Below are positions 54,227 to 62,964 of a stretch of DNA of 64,000 nt, one piece after another. The translations under genes and the position numbers were made by a program. This DNA is from an uncultured Ruminococcus sp. (GTDB lineage Bacteria; Bacillota; Clostridia; Oscillospirales; Acutalibacteraceae). The notes under the pieces are model-generated. The model saw only the letters and a program-made list of their open reading frames with translations. It searched no databases and had not been told where the DNA came from. Numbering within the stretch: position 1 is the stretch's first letter; each line of letters starts with the position of its first letter. Location: contig CAJUGO010000010.1 of the NCBI GenBank assembly GCA_910585865.1, positions 1-64,000 of the forward strand. The letters run 5' to 3'.

Positions 54227-54700
54227 TTACTCAACATCTGTTTTATAAATAAATTTTTTACATGTAATATTCATATCATAAAAACTTCCAAATAAAAAAT
54301 TGTGATGCCAGAGCTTGTCTTTATCTTTATAATATTCGCCATATAAATAACCATTCAAAAAAACACCGCATACATCTTCAATTGATGCATTGTAATTTAT
54401 CACCCCTTCATGTATAAAATAATAATATTTTTTGTTATGCTCTAAGCAAATAGTAATATTAAGCTTTTCTCTCTTTTTCTTATCAAATGTAAAATCAAAA
54501 TCTATTTTAACTATTCTATAGTCATGAAATCCGCCATTACGATATTCATTTAAAAATGATTTTGAAAATATTTTTAGATTTTTTTGCATATAATTATCAT
54601 ATTCTTTGCATGCTAATTCCCATTGTCTTTCCCTGCGTTCACATTCCTCTCGGGTTAAATTAGGAACGTTAATGTCAAATTCCGGTAAAAAATATTTCAT
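54227..54700 (-). CDS. Hypothetical soluble protein at the end of the Rhs array
   Basis: 157 aa, not recognised. Charged N-terminal helix (LTREECERRERQWELACKEYDNYM), then alternating strands rich in Lys, Tyr and Phe. No signal peptide or membrane segment. ATG 54700 has AGGAGAT 8 bases upstream. Composition matches the other AT-rich genes of the array, so it might be a soluble immunity protein; this rests only on context. Confidence 0.6.
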   Translation of the reverse strand: MKYFLPEFDINVPNLTREECERRERQWELACKEYDNYMQKNLKIFSKSFLNEYRNGGFHDYRIVKIDFDFTFDKKKREKLNITICLEHNKKYYYFIHEGVINYNASIEDVCGVFLNGYLYGEYYKDKDKLWHHNFLFGSFYDMNITCKKFIYKTDVE

Positions 54701-54871
54701 AAAAATACATCTCCTTGTATTATAAAATGATACAAAAGCCATAACTAAGAGAAGGCAAAAAATAACAATTTATCCGAGGTAAAGCTATACTTGGTACACA
54801 TAAATTAATTTGCATTGCATATAAACTGAAACCTGAATCATAATATGCTCATGATATTGCATCATTTAAAA

Positions 54872-55549
54872 TTATAAAGCATACTTTTTTGCAAAATAAG
54901 TTTTTGTAAAGGACTCTATATAATTTACAGTTATTATTAATGAAAAAAGATATTCAGTAACACTGACAAGCCAATTTAAACTTATAGTAAAAGTATCTCT
55001 AAAAAGTATCATTAACAGAGGTCTTGTGAAAATAACAAGTGCCGGAGCTATAAAAGAAAAAGAATACCCTGATATCTGTCCATGAACAATAGCTTCAATA
55101 TTCGGTAATTTCTTTTTAAACAGATATTTTTTATACAATAAAATGCAAGAGCCATAAACCAATAATTTGATTAATATTGTACAGATATTAACAATATTAA
55201 ATTCAAAATCATTAAAACAAGATAAGAAAAATAATGTTACGGAAATGTAAAAAAAAGTTAATCCACGTATTAAAATTACACTCCATTTTGTTCTATGACG
55301 ATAGATTACAAAAGATATTACTGCCATTACAAGTGACAGTGCTGTTGCTGCAATAATAACAGGAACTACACGATCATCTAAAAAAGATACTTCATCAAAT
55401 CCGTATTTTTGTACATCGAATATTACAAATGCTGTAGGTATTACCATTATGTAGCTATAAGCAAAATAGCTTAACGCTTTAAAAATTATGTCAGTAAGGT
55501 TCATTGACATATAACGATCATTTATAAATGTTATAATTTGTTTTTTCAT
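54872..55549 (-). CDS. Multi-pass membrane protein, array member
   Basis: 225 aa, about six hydrophobic helices, no recognised domain. AGGGTGA precedes the start. It overlaps the 3' end of a possible small ORF (55518-55691). By position a candidate immunity-type protein; a transporter or CAAX-like relative cannot be excluded. Confidence 0.6.
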   Translation of the reverse strand: MKKQIITFINDRYMSMNLTDIIFKALSYFAYSYIMVIPTAFVIFDVQKYGFDEVSFLDDRVVPVIIAATALSLVMAVISFVIYRHRTKWSVILIRGLTFFYISVTLFFLSCFNDFEFNIVNICTILIKLLVYGSCILLYKKYLFKKKLPNIEAIVHGQISGYSFSFIAPALVIFTRPLLMILFRDTFTISLNWLVSVTEYLFSLIITVNYIESFTKTYFAKKYAL

Positions 55550-55691
55550 AATTCACCCTTAAATATAAATAAGTCCCAATAGAGAGATTCATTTTCGTTT
55601 TCTCCTTGCAAAATAAAGCAATGGCATTTGCAGGTATATATTCATAGATACCACACTGCAATAAATGATCTGTATTGATATAATACCCCAT
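55518..55691 (-). CDS. Possible 57-residue ORF overlapping the next gene
   Basis: Begins MGYYINTDHLLQCGIYEYIP and runs 32 bases into the downstream membrane-protein gene. Residue mix looks protein-like but there is no ribosome site at its ATG. It may be the tail of a lost toxin tip or soluble protein. Confidence 0.3.
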   Translation of the reverse strand: MGYYINTDHLLQCGIYEYIPANAIALFCKEKTKMNLSIGTYLYLRVNYEKTNYNIYK

Positions 55692-55847
55692 CTATGCATA
55701 ATGATTTACAGTTCTACAACTGGAAATAGGTATTATTTATATACTATTGTTCCTGCACATTATGCAATCTTAATTTTTTCAATAAATTCATTCGGTATCT
55801 CATAAGTACAGTAATTGCCTATAGCAACATTAATAATGATTCTTTAA

Positions 55848-56327
55848 TTAAACGAATGAAAAAAACAAATTAAGTATGGATAAAACATTCACAATAATAA
55901 GTATAATTATACCAGCGCAATATAATATCTTTGCAAGATACGGAAATTTTTTATATGTAAGTGCACCAAATAAAAGCAACATAAATGCAAATAGTAATCC
56001 GCAAAAACTGTAATACATTGAAAAGGACAAATCCCTTAGCAACCCCGTATGAACAAATTTAGCAAAAATATCAATAAATAAAAAACATAGAATTGCTGAC
56101 AGAATCTTTTTTCTTTTTGAATATTTAATGACTTTATTACGATTGATTTTAAGAAAGGAATAATCCATACATAAACTTAGAAAAAATAACATTGAAAACA
56201 GCATATTTATGATTATGTTTTGCTTTATCGGAATACATACAACAAGTATTGATAAAGAACTTATTACAAATAAATTTAATGTAAAAAATAATATCGGCTT
56301 ATTGATAATTTTATTTATTATTTTCAT
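55848..56327 (-). CDS. Small membrane protein coupled to an Rhs fragment
   Basis: 159 aa with four to five hydrophobic helices. ATG 56327 overlaps the TGA of the Rhs fragment in an ATGA junction, with GGGAGG upstream, so it is translationally coupled. The tight link to a tip end is what a cognate immunity gene would show. No recognised domain. Confidence 0.65.
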   Translation of the reverse strand: MKIINKIINKPILFFTLNLFVISSLSILVVCIPIKQNIIINMLFSMLFFLSLCMDYSFLKINRNKVIKYSKRKKILSAILCFLFIDIFAKFVHTGLLRDLSFSMYYSFCGLLFAFMLLLFGALTYKKFPYLAKILYCAGIIILIIVNVLSILNLFFSFV

Positions 56328-56590
56328 CCCCATATTTCCTCCCATCTCTTCCACATATAATTAGGATCATAACAGTTAACCGGGTTATTCCTGCAATACG
56401 CTGACATATTTGCATCAAGAATATCTCCGCCCGACTGGAAATAACCGTCAGCATTAACAAAGCGGTGAGTAACAGGATCGTAGTATCTTGACATCAGGTA
56501 ATAAAGTCCTGTTTCACTGTCGAGATAATACCCTCTGTATCGGAACGGATTAAGGTTGCTATATGTGTCGCACTTGTTATCGCACTTCAC
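56324..56590 (-). CDS. Rhs core fragment with truncated tip
   Basis: 88 codons from a GTG. LNPFRYRGYYLDSETGLYY and SRYYDPVTHRFVNADGYF are the hallmark end of an Rhs core, followed by NPVNCYDPNYMWKRWEEIWG, that is, the start and the last residues of a tip with the toxin body missing. Upstream sequence continues as degenerate core with frameshifts. Remnant; probably not a working toxin. Confidence 0.85.
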   Translation of the reverse strand: MKCDNKCDTYSNLNPFRYRGYYLDSETGLYYLMSRYYDPVTHRFVNADGYFQSGGDILDANMSAYCRNNPVNCYDPNYMWKRWEEIWG

Positions 56591-56796
56591 TTTTCATCTG
56601 TTACAGAATACGTTCTGCCGTTTAATTGTATTCACCAGCAAATTCCCCGCCAAAACCGTAATTATCCTTTAAAATCGCAAAAATTCCCCTCATCATTTTC
56701 ATCTGTTATAAAAGATATATTTTCGTAATTATTCTTTAAAGCGTTTGTCTCAAATATTTTCAATAAAGAATCATCTTTGCAATAAATTAACACATA
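56560..56796. repeat. 237-bp duplicated segment, copy 1
   Basis: Nearly identical to 62663-62899 (I see one GC/AA difference near the left end and no indels). It covers the degenerate Rhs-core stretch and the 3' part of the DUF2691-like gene. Confidence 0.9.
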
Positions 56797-57147
56797 AGAA
56801 TTATCATATATATCAATCAAAATTTCAAAATCACTCTCTAAAAAATCATTGTAGCTATTCATATAAACAATATCATCTAGTTTATTTTTTGATGCACCCA
56901 TAGCCAAAAAAATCACATAGTATTCTGGTTCGTTGATTATATGTTTTAGTTTTTTGCCTTCCAGAAAACAATCATCAGGGAACAAATGAGGAGACTTCAA
57001 CTGAATAGCATTAAATTCATCTGTAATTTTAAATGCATCAACATAATTCACTTGCCACCAATATGTATCTATTGGTACCTTTTCAAAAATTTCTTTGAGA
57101 TATTGCCCGTATTCGTTTGGTATTTCAAAAGATATTCCTCTAATCAT
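56662..57147 (-). CDS. DUF2691-family protein
   Basis: 161 aa. RGISFEIPNEYGQYLKEI at the start, the LFPDDCFLEGKKLKHII block and SYVLIYCKDDSLL match the DUF2691 pattern as I know it. Function unknown; cytosolic. ATG 57147 is 8 bases after GTGGAG. Its position behind membrane genes and before an Rhs-core remnant suggests an immunity-like role. A truncated second copy of its 3' end lies at 62765-62899. Confidence 0.7.
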   Translation of the reverse strand: MIRGISFEIPNEYGQYLKEIFEKVPIDTYWWQVNYVDAFKITDEFNAIQLKSPHLFPDDCFLEGKKLKHIINEPEYYVIFLAMGASKNKLDDIVYMNSYNDFLESDFEILIDIYDNSYVLIYCKDDSLLKIFETNALKNNYENISFITDENDEGNFCDFKG

Positions 57148-57231
57148 ATTCATAACTCCACTTAATAACCAATCACATATACAATCAGTTTATCATTACC
57201 ATGCCGTTTTTAACGGTTACAGCAAAGAGAT

Positions 57232-57669
57232 TTATTTTGCCATTCCAAAAAGAGCAAAAATGCCAACCAAAATTGATATTGCAAACATGATAATGCCTAT
57301 TATTTTTATCTGTTTATTATTAACGACTCTTGATGCTGCCAAAAAGCCATTAAATTCCAGATACCCCATCGTATACTCATATGATATTAAACAAACATTT
57401 GGTATATTTATAAGAGGTTTAACAATTATCATAGCAATATAAAAAACACCCAGCATAACAAATGCAAAAACAGCTACAGGTTTAGAGGTTTCATTAAAAC
57501 TGCTATATAATTTTTTTGATACCCATAAAATCCCCAAAATCAGTAAAATATATATAATTAAATTCAACCAAACAGGGAATTTTACCAACATCAAAACTAT
57601 TCCCAGAACAAGTATAAACGTTGTTCCACCCAGCAAAATAAATATATTTTTTATATTAGCAGTGTTCAT
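57232..57669 (-). CDS. Small multi-pass membrane protein, array member
   Basis: 145 aa with four helices, not recognised. ATG 57669 follows GGTGAGAAG; a longer reading to 57783 would overlap the preceding gene. Possible orphan immunity gene. Confidence 0.65.
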   Translation of the reverse strand: MNTANIKNIFILLGGTTFILVLGIVLMLVKFPVWLNLIIYILLILGILWVSKKLYSSFNETSKPVAVFAFVMLGVFYIAMIIVKPLINIPNVCLISYEYTMGYLEFNGFLAASRVVNNKQIKIIGIIMFAISILVGIFALFGMAK

Positions 57670-57701
57670 CTTCTCACCATTTTTCTTAATACATAATAAG
57701 A

Positions 57702-58208
57702 TTACACTGAAGTAAAATCTAAAGGAATAAATACATTTACAAACCCAAATAAATATGGTCCAAATGCCACAAAAAACTTCCAAAGCTTTAATTTTGAAAT
57801 AATATATGTATATTTTTTATTTTGGTAATCAACTAAGTCATCTTTTTCCTGTAAAATATTAATAATGCTGTTAGCAAAAATTAATAATGCAGCGCCTATC
57901 CAAATGACTGTAACAGAAAGGTGTATTCCAACCATTTTTAGACTGATTAAAATCATTGGAGACCCCAAGACACTCGATATGATTATTAACAATACACAAT
58001 CCTTGATGTTAACTGAATTGCAATACTTATTGGTAACAAATGCATACCATGAAAGACAAGCCATTGCTGAAACCGCAAAAATCATACCATTTACCAACGT
58101 GTTATTTTTACTAATAACACCAAAAAATGTCAGCAAAAATGTTATCACGAAAACTATTGCGCCAACCATTTGAAATACAAATGTATTCAAAAGTAATTTT
58201 TTGTTCAT
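57702..58208 (-). CDS. Small multi-pass membrane protein next to a toxin-tip remnant
   Basis: 168 aa with four helices and a Lys-rich loop. It starts 6 bases after the stop of the tip at 58215-58406, which fits a cognate immunity protein. Family not recognised. Confidence 0.68.
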   Translation of the reverse strand: MNKKLLLNTFVFQMVGAIVFVITFLLTFFGVISKNNTLVNGMIFAVSAMACLSWYAFVTNKYCNSVNIKDCVLLIIISSVLGSPMILISLKMVGIHLSVTVIWIGAALLIFANSIINILQEKDDLVDYQNKKYTYIISKLKLWKFFVAFGPYLFGFVNVFIPLDFTSV

Positions 58209-58214
58209 ATTATA

Positions 58215-58406
58215 TCACCATATTTCGTTTATTTTATTTGCAAAATGTTTATAATTAAAACCTACGCTAAACGATCCTCCAACCAGAAAATATGCGCTTT
58301 CACTATAACTGATACAATTAGCTCCAGCAATACAAGTGTCCTCTCCTGATATAAAAGAATGGAATGAAGATAATTCACCACTCATATCAATATCCCATTT
58401 AGACAA
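58215..58406 (-). CDS. Toxin-tip remnant (Rhs-type C-terminus)
   Basis: 63 residues from a TTG; upstream the frame stays open for some codons but has no core. It has SYSESAYFLVGGSFSVGF near residue 33 and ends ANKINEIW. The remnant at 59497-59628 has the same ending pattern. Probably the C-terminal end of a membrane-active tip whose front was lost. Confidence 0.55.
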   Translation of the reverse strand: MSKWDIDMSGELSSFHSFISGEDTCIAGANCISYSESAYFLVGGSFSVGFNYKHFANKINEIW

Positions 58407-58480
58407 TGGATGCTGTTGTATTTCCCGTTACAAAATCGGTATAGTACAGGTTGGATTTTCCGTAACAATATTTAAGAGGA

Positions 58481-58908
58481 TTACACTTTATGTATAGGTT
58501 TTGCTCGATAATATGTAACGATTATTATTATAGCAACTGTTAAGGCAACAGAAAATGAGACTGCAACATAATTAAGCGAAATAATATTAATTTTTAGCGA
58601 TGATAATATCGCCATAGGCATGACCGAAATCAAAAAGAAAATATCAACAGCTGATATAATAATTCCGAAAGCAGAAATATAGATAACATTTTGCTTTTCT
58701 AAAATATTATTTTTTTGGCAAATATAGCCATTATTGCACCGGGAATTGAAAGCAAAAACGCAACAGTAATAATTAATATCAGTGCAACTTCGGATACATG
58801 ATTCATCGGTATATTTACACCAATAATAAACACAATCCATATTATCATACAAAATATTATTGAAAGAATTGATTGAATTAAAGAAATATCGTTTTTATTT
58901 TGTTGCAT
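58481..58908 (-). pseudogene. Frameshifted small membrane protein
   Basis: The N-terminal part (MQQNKNDISLIQSI...) stays in one frame to an A7 run (T7 at 58710-58716, plus strand) and the C-terminal part (KQNVIYISAFGIII...) continues in another. One more A would restore a single protein of about 142 residues with four helices. Either a decayed immunity gene or a slippage-controlled one. Confidence 0.65.
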
Positions 58909-58930
58909 AAATATATTCTCCTATATTTTA

Positions 58931-59488
58931 TCAGCTGACCATCTGTTGCATAACAAGCATTTGATATGGCATACTCATATCAATAACCGGCAGTACAGTA
59001 TTTATTATTACACAAATTATTCCGCCTGCAAGTCCAAACATTCCTAAAGCAATAAAAAATTTAAAATAATTTTTTGTACTGGTAAGAGCATTTTTGTTGA
59101 TATTATACATTACTTTTTTATTTTTCGATTTTAATATAAAGCCTAAATATACTAAGTGTTTTGCCCCAAATAAAAACTCAAAGGCAGCGCACACGCTGTT
59201 ATTTACACCCTTTTGTCCTACAAAATCAAAAACAGGCAGAATATATACTGTATATAACAGTACGAAATACAAAATACACAATATATCATTCATATAATTT
59301 AAACCTTCAGCATTATCTCTGTATGAAAACATCATACTGATTATTACAATCATAATTGTTAAAACTGCAATAATTAATGTTATAGCAAAATTATCTCCAA
59401 TTAAAACATATGATAATCTTGTAAAAATTAAAAGAATGATACCTATAGCAAAAGTTATAGTGTCTATAATTAAAAGTCGTTTATTCAT
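58931..59488 (-). CDS. Small multi-pass membrane protein next to a toxin-tip remnant
   Basis: 185 aa, four to five helices. ATG 59488 has AGGAGG five bases upstream and lies 8 bases after the stop of the tip remnant. Not recognised; candidate immunity. Confidence 0.68.
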   Translation of the reverse strand: MNKRLLIIDTITFAIGIILLIFTRLSYVLIGDNFAITLIIAVLTIMIVIISMMFSYRDNAEGLNYMNDILCILYFVLLYTVYILPVFDFVGQKGVNNSVCAAFEFLFGAKHLVYLGFILKSKNKKVMYNINKNALTSTKNYFKFFIALGMFGLAGGIICVIINTVLPVIDMSMPYQMLVMQQMVS

Positions 59489-59496
59489 TTTTCCTC

Positions 59497-59628
59497 CTAA
59501 GACCAAATTTCTACCCAGCGATTAGCAATATAATCCAAATTCCAACTCACTCCAACTGAGCCACCTATTATAAAATATGCTTCTGCAGAAAATCCGATTG
59601 AGTTTTGTTGAAACAACCATGCAATAAC
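59497..59628 (-). pseudogene. Toxin-tip remnant
   Basis: 43 codons open between stops, no start codon of its own: SIGFSAEAYFIIGGSVGVSW, then DYIANRWVEIWS. Clearly similar to the tip at 58215-58406 and, in its last residues, to the tip end at 56324. Confidence 0.6.
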
Positions 59629-59642
59629 CTATCATTTAAAGC

Positions 59643-60275
59643 TTAGTGATATGCGATTGTTTTATTAATATATTTTAACAAAAAGACTTTGAGTAAATTA
59701 AGACTTCCAATACTTGTAATAAACGACAGTAGTAACAAAAGTATTGAAACCAGCAAAATAGCATTATTGTTTGAAATATCTTGTAAAAATAATTTAGCAA
59801 ATAACAGACCGCATCCACTGCCAACAAAAGAAAAAAGAAATGATTTTTTCGCACTTGATTGAATATTATATTTGTTACATTTAATATTATAAAAAACCAA
59901 TATTAAAAAAGTACAAACACATAAAATAAGTAGCGCTAAGAAAATTAGAGATAAACTCCAGTTGACATCTACTAGTAATGTCAACACTCTGTAAGCAGCT
60001 TGATTTAGTATTATTGAAACATATAAACAAAACAAACCATCACATAAATAGCGTGATATTTTTTTGCTTGAAAATTTAATCATTAAAGTTCCAAATACTG
60101 CACTGATTGCAATATCAAAAAATATTATTATGTATATTATCAACCAAGAAAACTCTCCGATGCAGCACAAAGCACTCAATACCCAAACTAACACTATTCT
60201 TATTAAACACTGTTTTATGCTAAATGGAGTATAATTATAATTCATAAATGAAATAATACTTTCTCTTTTTACCAC
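59643..60275 (-). CDS. Multi-pass membrane protein coupled to an Rhs tip
   Basis: 210 aa with five to six helices. GTG start at 60275 overlaps the stop of the upstream Rhs chimera by 7 bases; AAGGAG is 8-12 bases upstream inside that gene. The strongest immunity candidate in the array by linkage. Confidence 0.7.
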   Translation of the reverse strand: MVKRESIISFMNYNYTPFSIKQCLIRIVLVWVLSALCCIGEFSWLIIYIIIFFDIAISAVFGTLMIKFSSKKISRYLCDGLFCLYVSIILNQAAYRVLTLLVDVNWSLSLIFLALLILCVCTFLILVFYNIKCNKYNIQSSAKKSFLFSFVGSGCGLLFAKLFLQDISNNNAILLVSILLLLLSFITSIGSLNLLKVFLLKYINKTIAYH

Positions 60276-60769
60276 AAATTATTCACTCCTTCTTTTGCCC
60301 AATCTCTTGCTGTTTTGCCATTATAAGGAATAACATCTGTAAATACATAAATTGCAACTCCAAATATAAACCCAGCTCCTGCACCAATGATATTTCCCAA
60401 ACCAGGACATATTGTACCAATAACATTGCCAATTGCGCTACCCGCAGCACCTGCCGCCAAAACACTTCCTCCCGAAACAACCAAATCCACAGCCGCGTCT
60501 GAAGACACCTTATTCCAAGCTGCACCAGCCTGGATATTATCATATATACCAGTACCTGCATCTATTGCAACACTTGCAATCGCAATTGAATTACCAATAC
60601 CTTTAAATATTTTGACTGTTTTGCTGATTCTTACACTGCTGCTGTCGTAGCCGTAGCTTATACTGCTGTCACCGGTATGTAATGTTGACAGCTGTCTGCC
60701 GTTCTTCCATGTCATTGTCATTCCGTCGCGATATGTAAGCGGATTGCCGATCGCATCATAGGTTATCAT
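60269..60769 (-). CDS. Rhs core fragment fused to glycine-rich membrane-active tip
   Basis: 166 residues. The first 50 are YD-repeat core (ITYDAIGNPLTYRDG, MTWKNGRQLSTL). The normal rest of the core is absent and the chain runs directly into a tip with Gly/Ala-zipper segments (SGGSVLAAGAAGSAIGNVIG, IGAGAGFIFGVAIYV), ending KEGVNNLW. This looks like a pore-type toxin domain joined by deletion. Without the full core and an export route it may be inert. Confidence 0.75.
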   Translation of the reverse strand: MITYDAIGNPLTYRDGMTMTWKNGRQLSTLHTGDSSISYGYDSSSVRISKTVKIFKGIGNSIAIASVAIDAGTGIYDNIQAGAAWNKVSSDAAVDLVVSGGSVLAAGAAGSAIGNVIGTICPGLGNIIGAGAGFIFGVAIYVFTDVIPYNGKTARDWAKEGVNNLW

Positions 60770-61006
60770 CTGCCCATCGTGGCTTGTCAGCTTGTCCTTG
60801 CAGTTCGATCATCATACGAATTTGTTATCGTCTTCATATCATACGAAGTATTAATCGGGGTGTTCTTAAAGCTTGTCTCACTCTTTATATTTCCTTCATA
60901 ATCAACTATACATACAACAACTGTTGTTTATGTGATCCTGTATATATGTGAGCTGACCCATTGCATTATACGTGTAAGGTGTACAGCTTTCTTTCGCTTG
61001 AGATGC
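60770..61006 (-). pseudogene. Degenerate Rhs core
   Basis: Translation shows Rhs repeat pieces in shifting frames: CTPYTYNAMGQLTYIQDH, then VDYEGNIKSETSFKNTP, then YDMKTITNSYDDR, and finally DKLTSHDGQMITYD in the frame of the next ORF. At least three frame breaks. It begins right after the M16 gene stop. Confidence 0.75.
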
Positions 61007-62269
61007 TTAACTAAGATCTTCTAAATGCTTTATAACGGTATTACGGTTGAGATTTGTTTCAATTAAAAATGATATATTTTGGTTGCATATTATTTCGCTA
61101 GCATATTCTTGCAAATCTTCAACAGAAATTTTTTCGTATTTTACTTTAATCTCTTGTGGTTCGGATAAAACAGACGATAATACAAAATCACACAATACAT
61201 ATCTGCTGTTTAATGCTTTATTGTTGTCGTAATCCATTAATTGATTACGAGTGAAAAAATTAATTGTTGTACAATAATTATATTTATTGATATACTTTTT
61301 CAAGTTTAAAAGAATTTTTAATAAATGTGTCATACAATCAAAAAAATCATAGTTTCTTATGTCAAAAGAAATTGATAGCCTGTAAAACCCGCAAAAGCAA
61401 ATTAAATCAGTATAAATTTCATCAGTAAATCCGTATTTTTCACACAATATAGATGACAAAATACTTCCACAGCCTTCTCCTAACATTGATGACAAAAGCC
61501 TTATGGTTTCGTAATTGTATTCATTTTTAATATCTAAAAAAACAGTTACATCGCAGTTTTCAGATTCATTATAAAGAATAGTATATTTGTTTTCCTTATT
61601 GCGACTGCAAAAATTTATCGGCAGACAAACAATAGGCTTAACAATATTTCCACTATTATCTATGTTTGATAATATCCTCTTAACCATGCTAAAATCATTA
61701 TCATTATAATTTCCTGTTACCGCTATGAAAGAATTGTTGCAACAAAAATACTTGTCTTTCCACATATTAATCTCATTTGCTGACAACCTTTGAACAGACT
61801 CAACTGTTCCCATAATAGGACGCTCATAGGCTGTGCCGCTGAAATATTTACCGTCAAGCCAATTTCGATAGGATTGGCTGCTGTTTTCAATTTGCTTATA
61901 TACAATCCTTTTTTCATCAATTATACAGTTATCATTCCAATGAAATTTATTAAGACATTTTGTAATGAGTATAAAAGCCTCCACAAAAAAATCTGGTACA
62001 ACGGTTATTGAAAAACTTACATAATCATTATAGGTTGAGCCTGTAATTTCTGCGCCTAATGACATCATGCTAAAATATAGCTCGTCTTGCGACAAATCAT
62101 ACCAACGTCTAAAAAATAAATGTTCAACTAAATGAGTTATGCCCTTGTTCTTATCATTTTCATATAAAGAGCCTGTCCTAAAACTAACACTTATTGTAAC
62201 GGAATGAGTATTATCAAGCTTATGTGATACTAAATTAATTCCATTTTTCAGTTTTATTATATTTTTCAT
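61007..62269 (-). CDS. M16-family peptidase homologue, third zinc ligand replaced
   Basis: 420 aa, one M16B-like unit. HxxEH is intact (H46, E49, H50 in ITHLVEHLFF). The expected third ligand Glu about 76 residues on is Q126 in IVYKQIENS, so catalysis is doubtful. The rest of the fold, including FSGTAYERPIMGTVESV and AVTGNYNDNDFSMV, is complete. It starts 3 bases after the stop of an Rhs-type tip, the slot where immunity genes sit elsewhere in this array. It could be a sequestering immunity protein or a tip-processing factor. Confidence 0.82.
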   Translation of the reverse strand: MKNIIKLKNGINLVSHKLDNTHSVTISVSFRTGSLYENDKNKGITHLVEHLFFRRWYDLSQDELYFSMMSLGAEITGSTYNDYVSFSITVVPDFFVEAFILITKCLNKFHWNDNCIIDEKRIVYKQIENSSQSYRNWLDGKYFSGTAYERPIMGTVESVQRLSANEINMWKDKYFCCNNSFIAVTGNYNDNDFSMVKRILSNIDNSGNIVKPIVCLPINFCSRNKENKYTILYNESENCDVTVFLDIKNEYNYETIRLLSSMLGEGCGSILSSILCEKYGFTDEIYTDLICFCGFYRLSISFDIRNYDFFDCMTHLLKILLNLKKYINKYNYCTTINFFTRNQLMDYDNNKALNSRYVLCDFVLSSVLSEPQEIKVKYEKISVEDLQEYASEIICNQNISFLIETNLNRNTVIKHLEDLS

Positions 62270-62272
62270 ATT

Positions 62273-62674
62273 TCACCCAAAAACTTTACTCGCACTATCC
62301 CATACTAAACTTATAGCTGGTATTAATACTGCATCATCAGCAGCTCCAATGCCTGTGACATTATCTGCTATCAAAACAACAGTTGCAACTGCTGCAAAAA
62401 TTAATGTTCCGGTAGATAAAACTCGTTCACCAAATGAAATTTCTTCCACTTTTTTGATTCCATTGCCTTTTGGAATTCTACTATGTTCTTCGCCATTTTT
62501 ATTACCAACATTTCGTTCTCTTTCTCCCGAGGGATGTCTTTTATCAGAGCCTTTTTTCGAAGCTTTTCTTGGTTTAAATTCTCCTCCACGTTTTGCTCTT
62601 GCAATAAAGTCTGGATTATCTTTTTCAAATTGAGCATAAGAAGGATTATTTGTCTTGCTTTTTATATGTGTCAA
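62273..62674 (-). CDS. Rhs-type toxin tip without core
   Basis: 133 residues from a TTG at the edge of the duplicated segment. A Lys/Arg-rich front (RAKRGGEFKPRKASKKGSDK, then GEEHSRIPKGNGIKKVE) is followed by two hydrophobic stretches (GTLIFAAVATVVLIADNV, DDAVLIPAISLVWDSASKVFG). It is out of frame with the core remnant that precedes it, so the module appears displaced. Confidence 0.6.
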   Translation of the reverse strand: MTHIKSKTNNPSYAQFEKDNPDFIARAKRGGEFKPRKASKKGSDKRHPSGERERNVGNKNGEEHSRIPKGNGIKKVEEISFGERVLSTGTLIFAAVATVVLIADNVTGIGAADDAVLIPAISLVWDSASKVFG

Positions 62675-62899
62675 ACTTGTTATCGCACTTCACTTTTCAT
62701 CTGTTACAGAATACGTTCTGCCGTTTAATTGTATTCACCAGCAAATTCCCCGCCAAAACCGTAATTATCCTTTAAAATCGCAAAAATTCCCCTCATCATT
62801 TTCATCTGTTATAAAAGATATATTTTCGTAATTATTCTTTAAAGCGTTTGTCTCAAATATTTTCAATAAAGAATCATCTTTGCAATAAATTAACACATA
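62663..62899. repeat. 237-bp duplicated segment, copy 2
   Basis: Copy of 56560-56796. At 62900 it continues with the sequence found at 57182-57206 of the first locus, so 385 bases (56797-57181) are missing. A TA shared by both ends marks the junction. Confidence 0.9.
62765..62899 (-). pseudogene. 3' remnant of the DUF2691-like gene
   Basis: Corresponds to the last 45 codons of the gene at 56662-57147, ending in the same stop. The first two thirds of the gene were lost in the 385-bp deletion; a short piece of its upstream region remains to 62923. Confidence 0.75.
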
Positions 62900-62964
62900 C
62901 AATCAGTTTATCATTACCATGATAATCTAACAGGTATGTTTACTCTATTTATTGTTTAGATACT

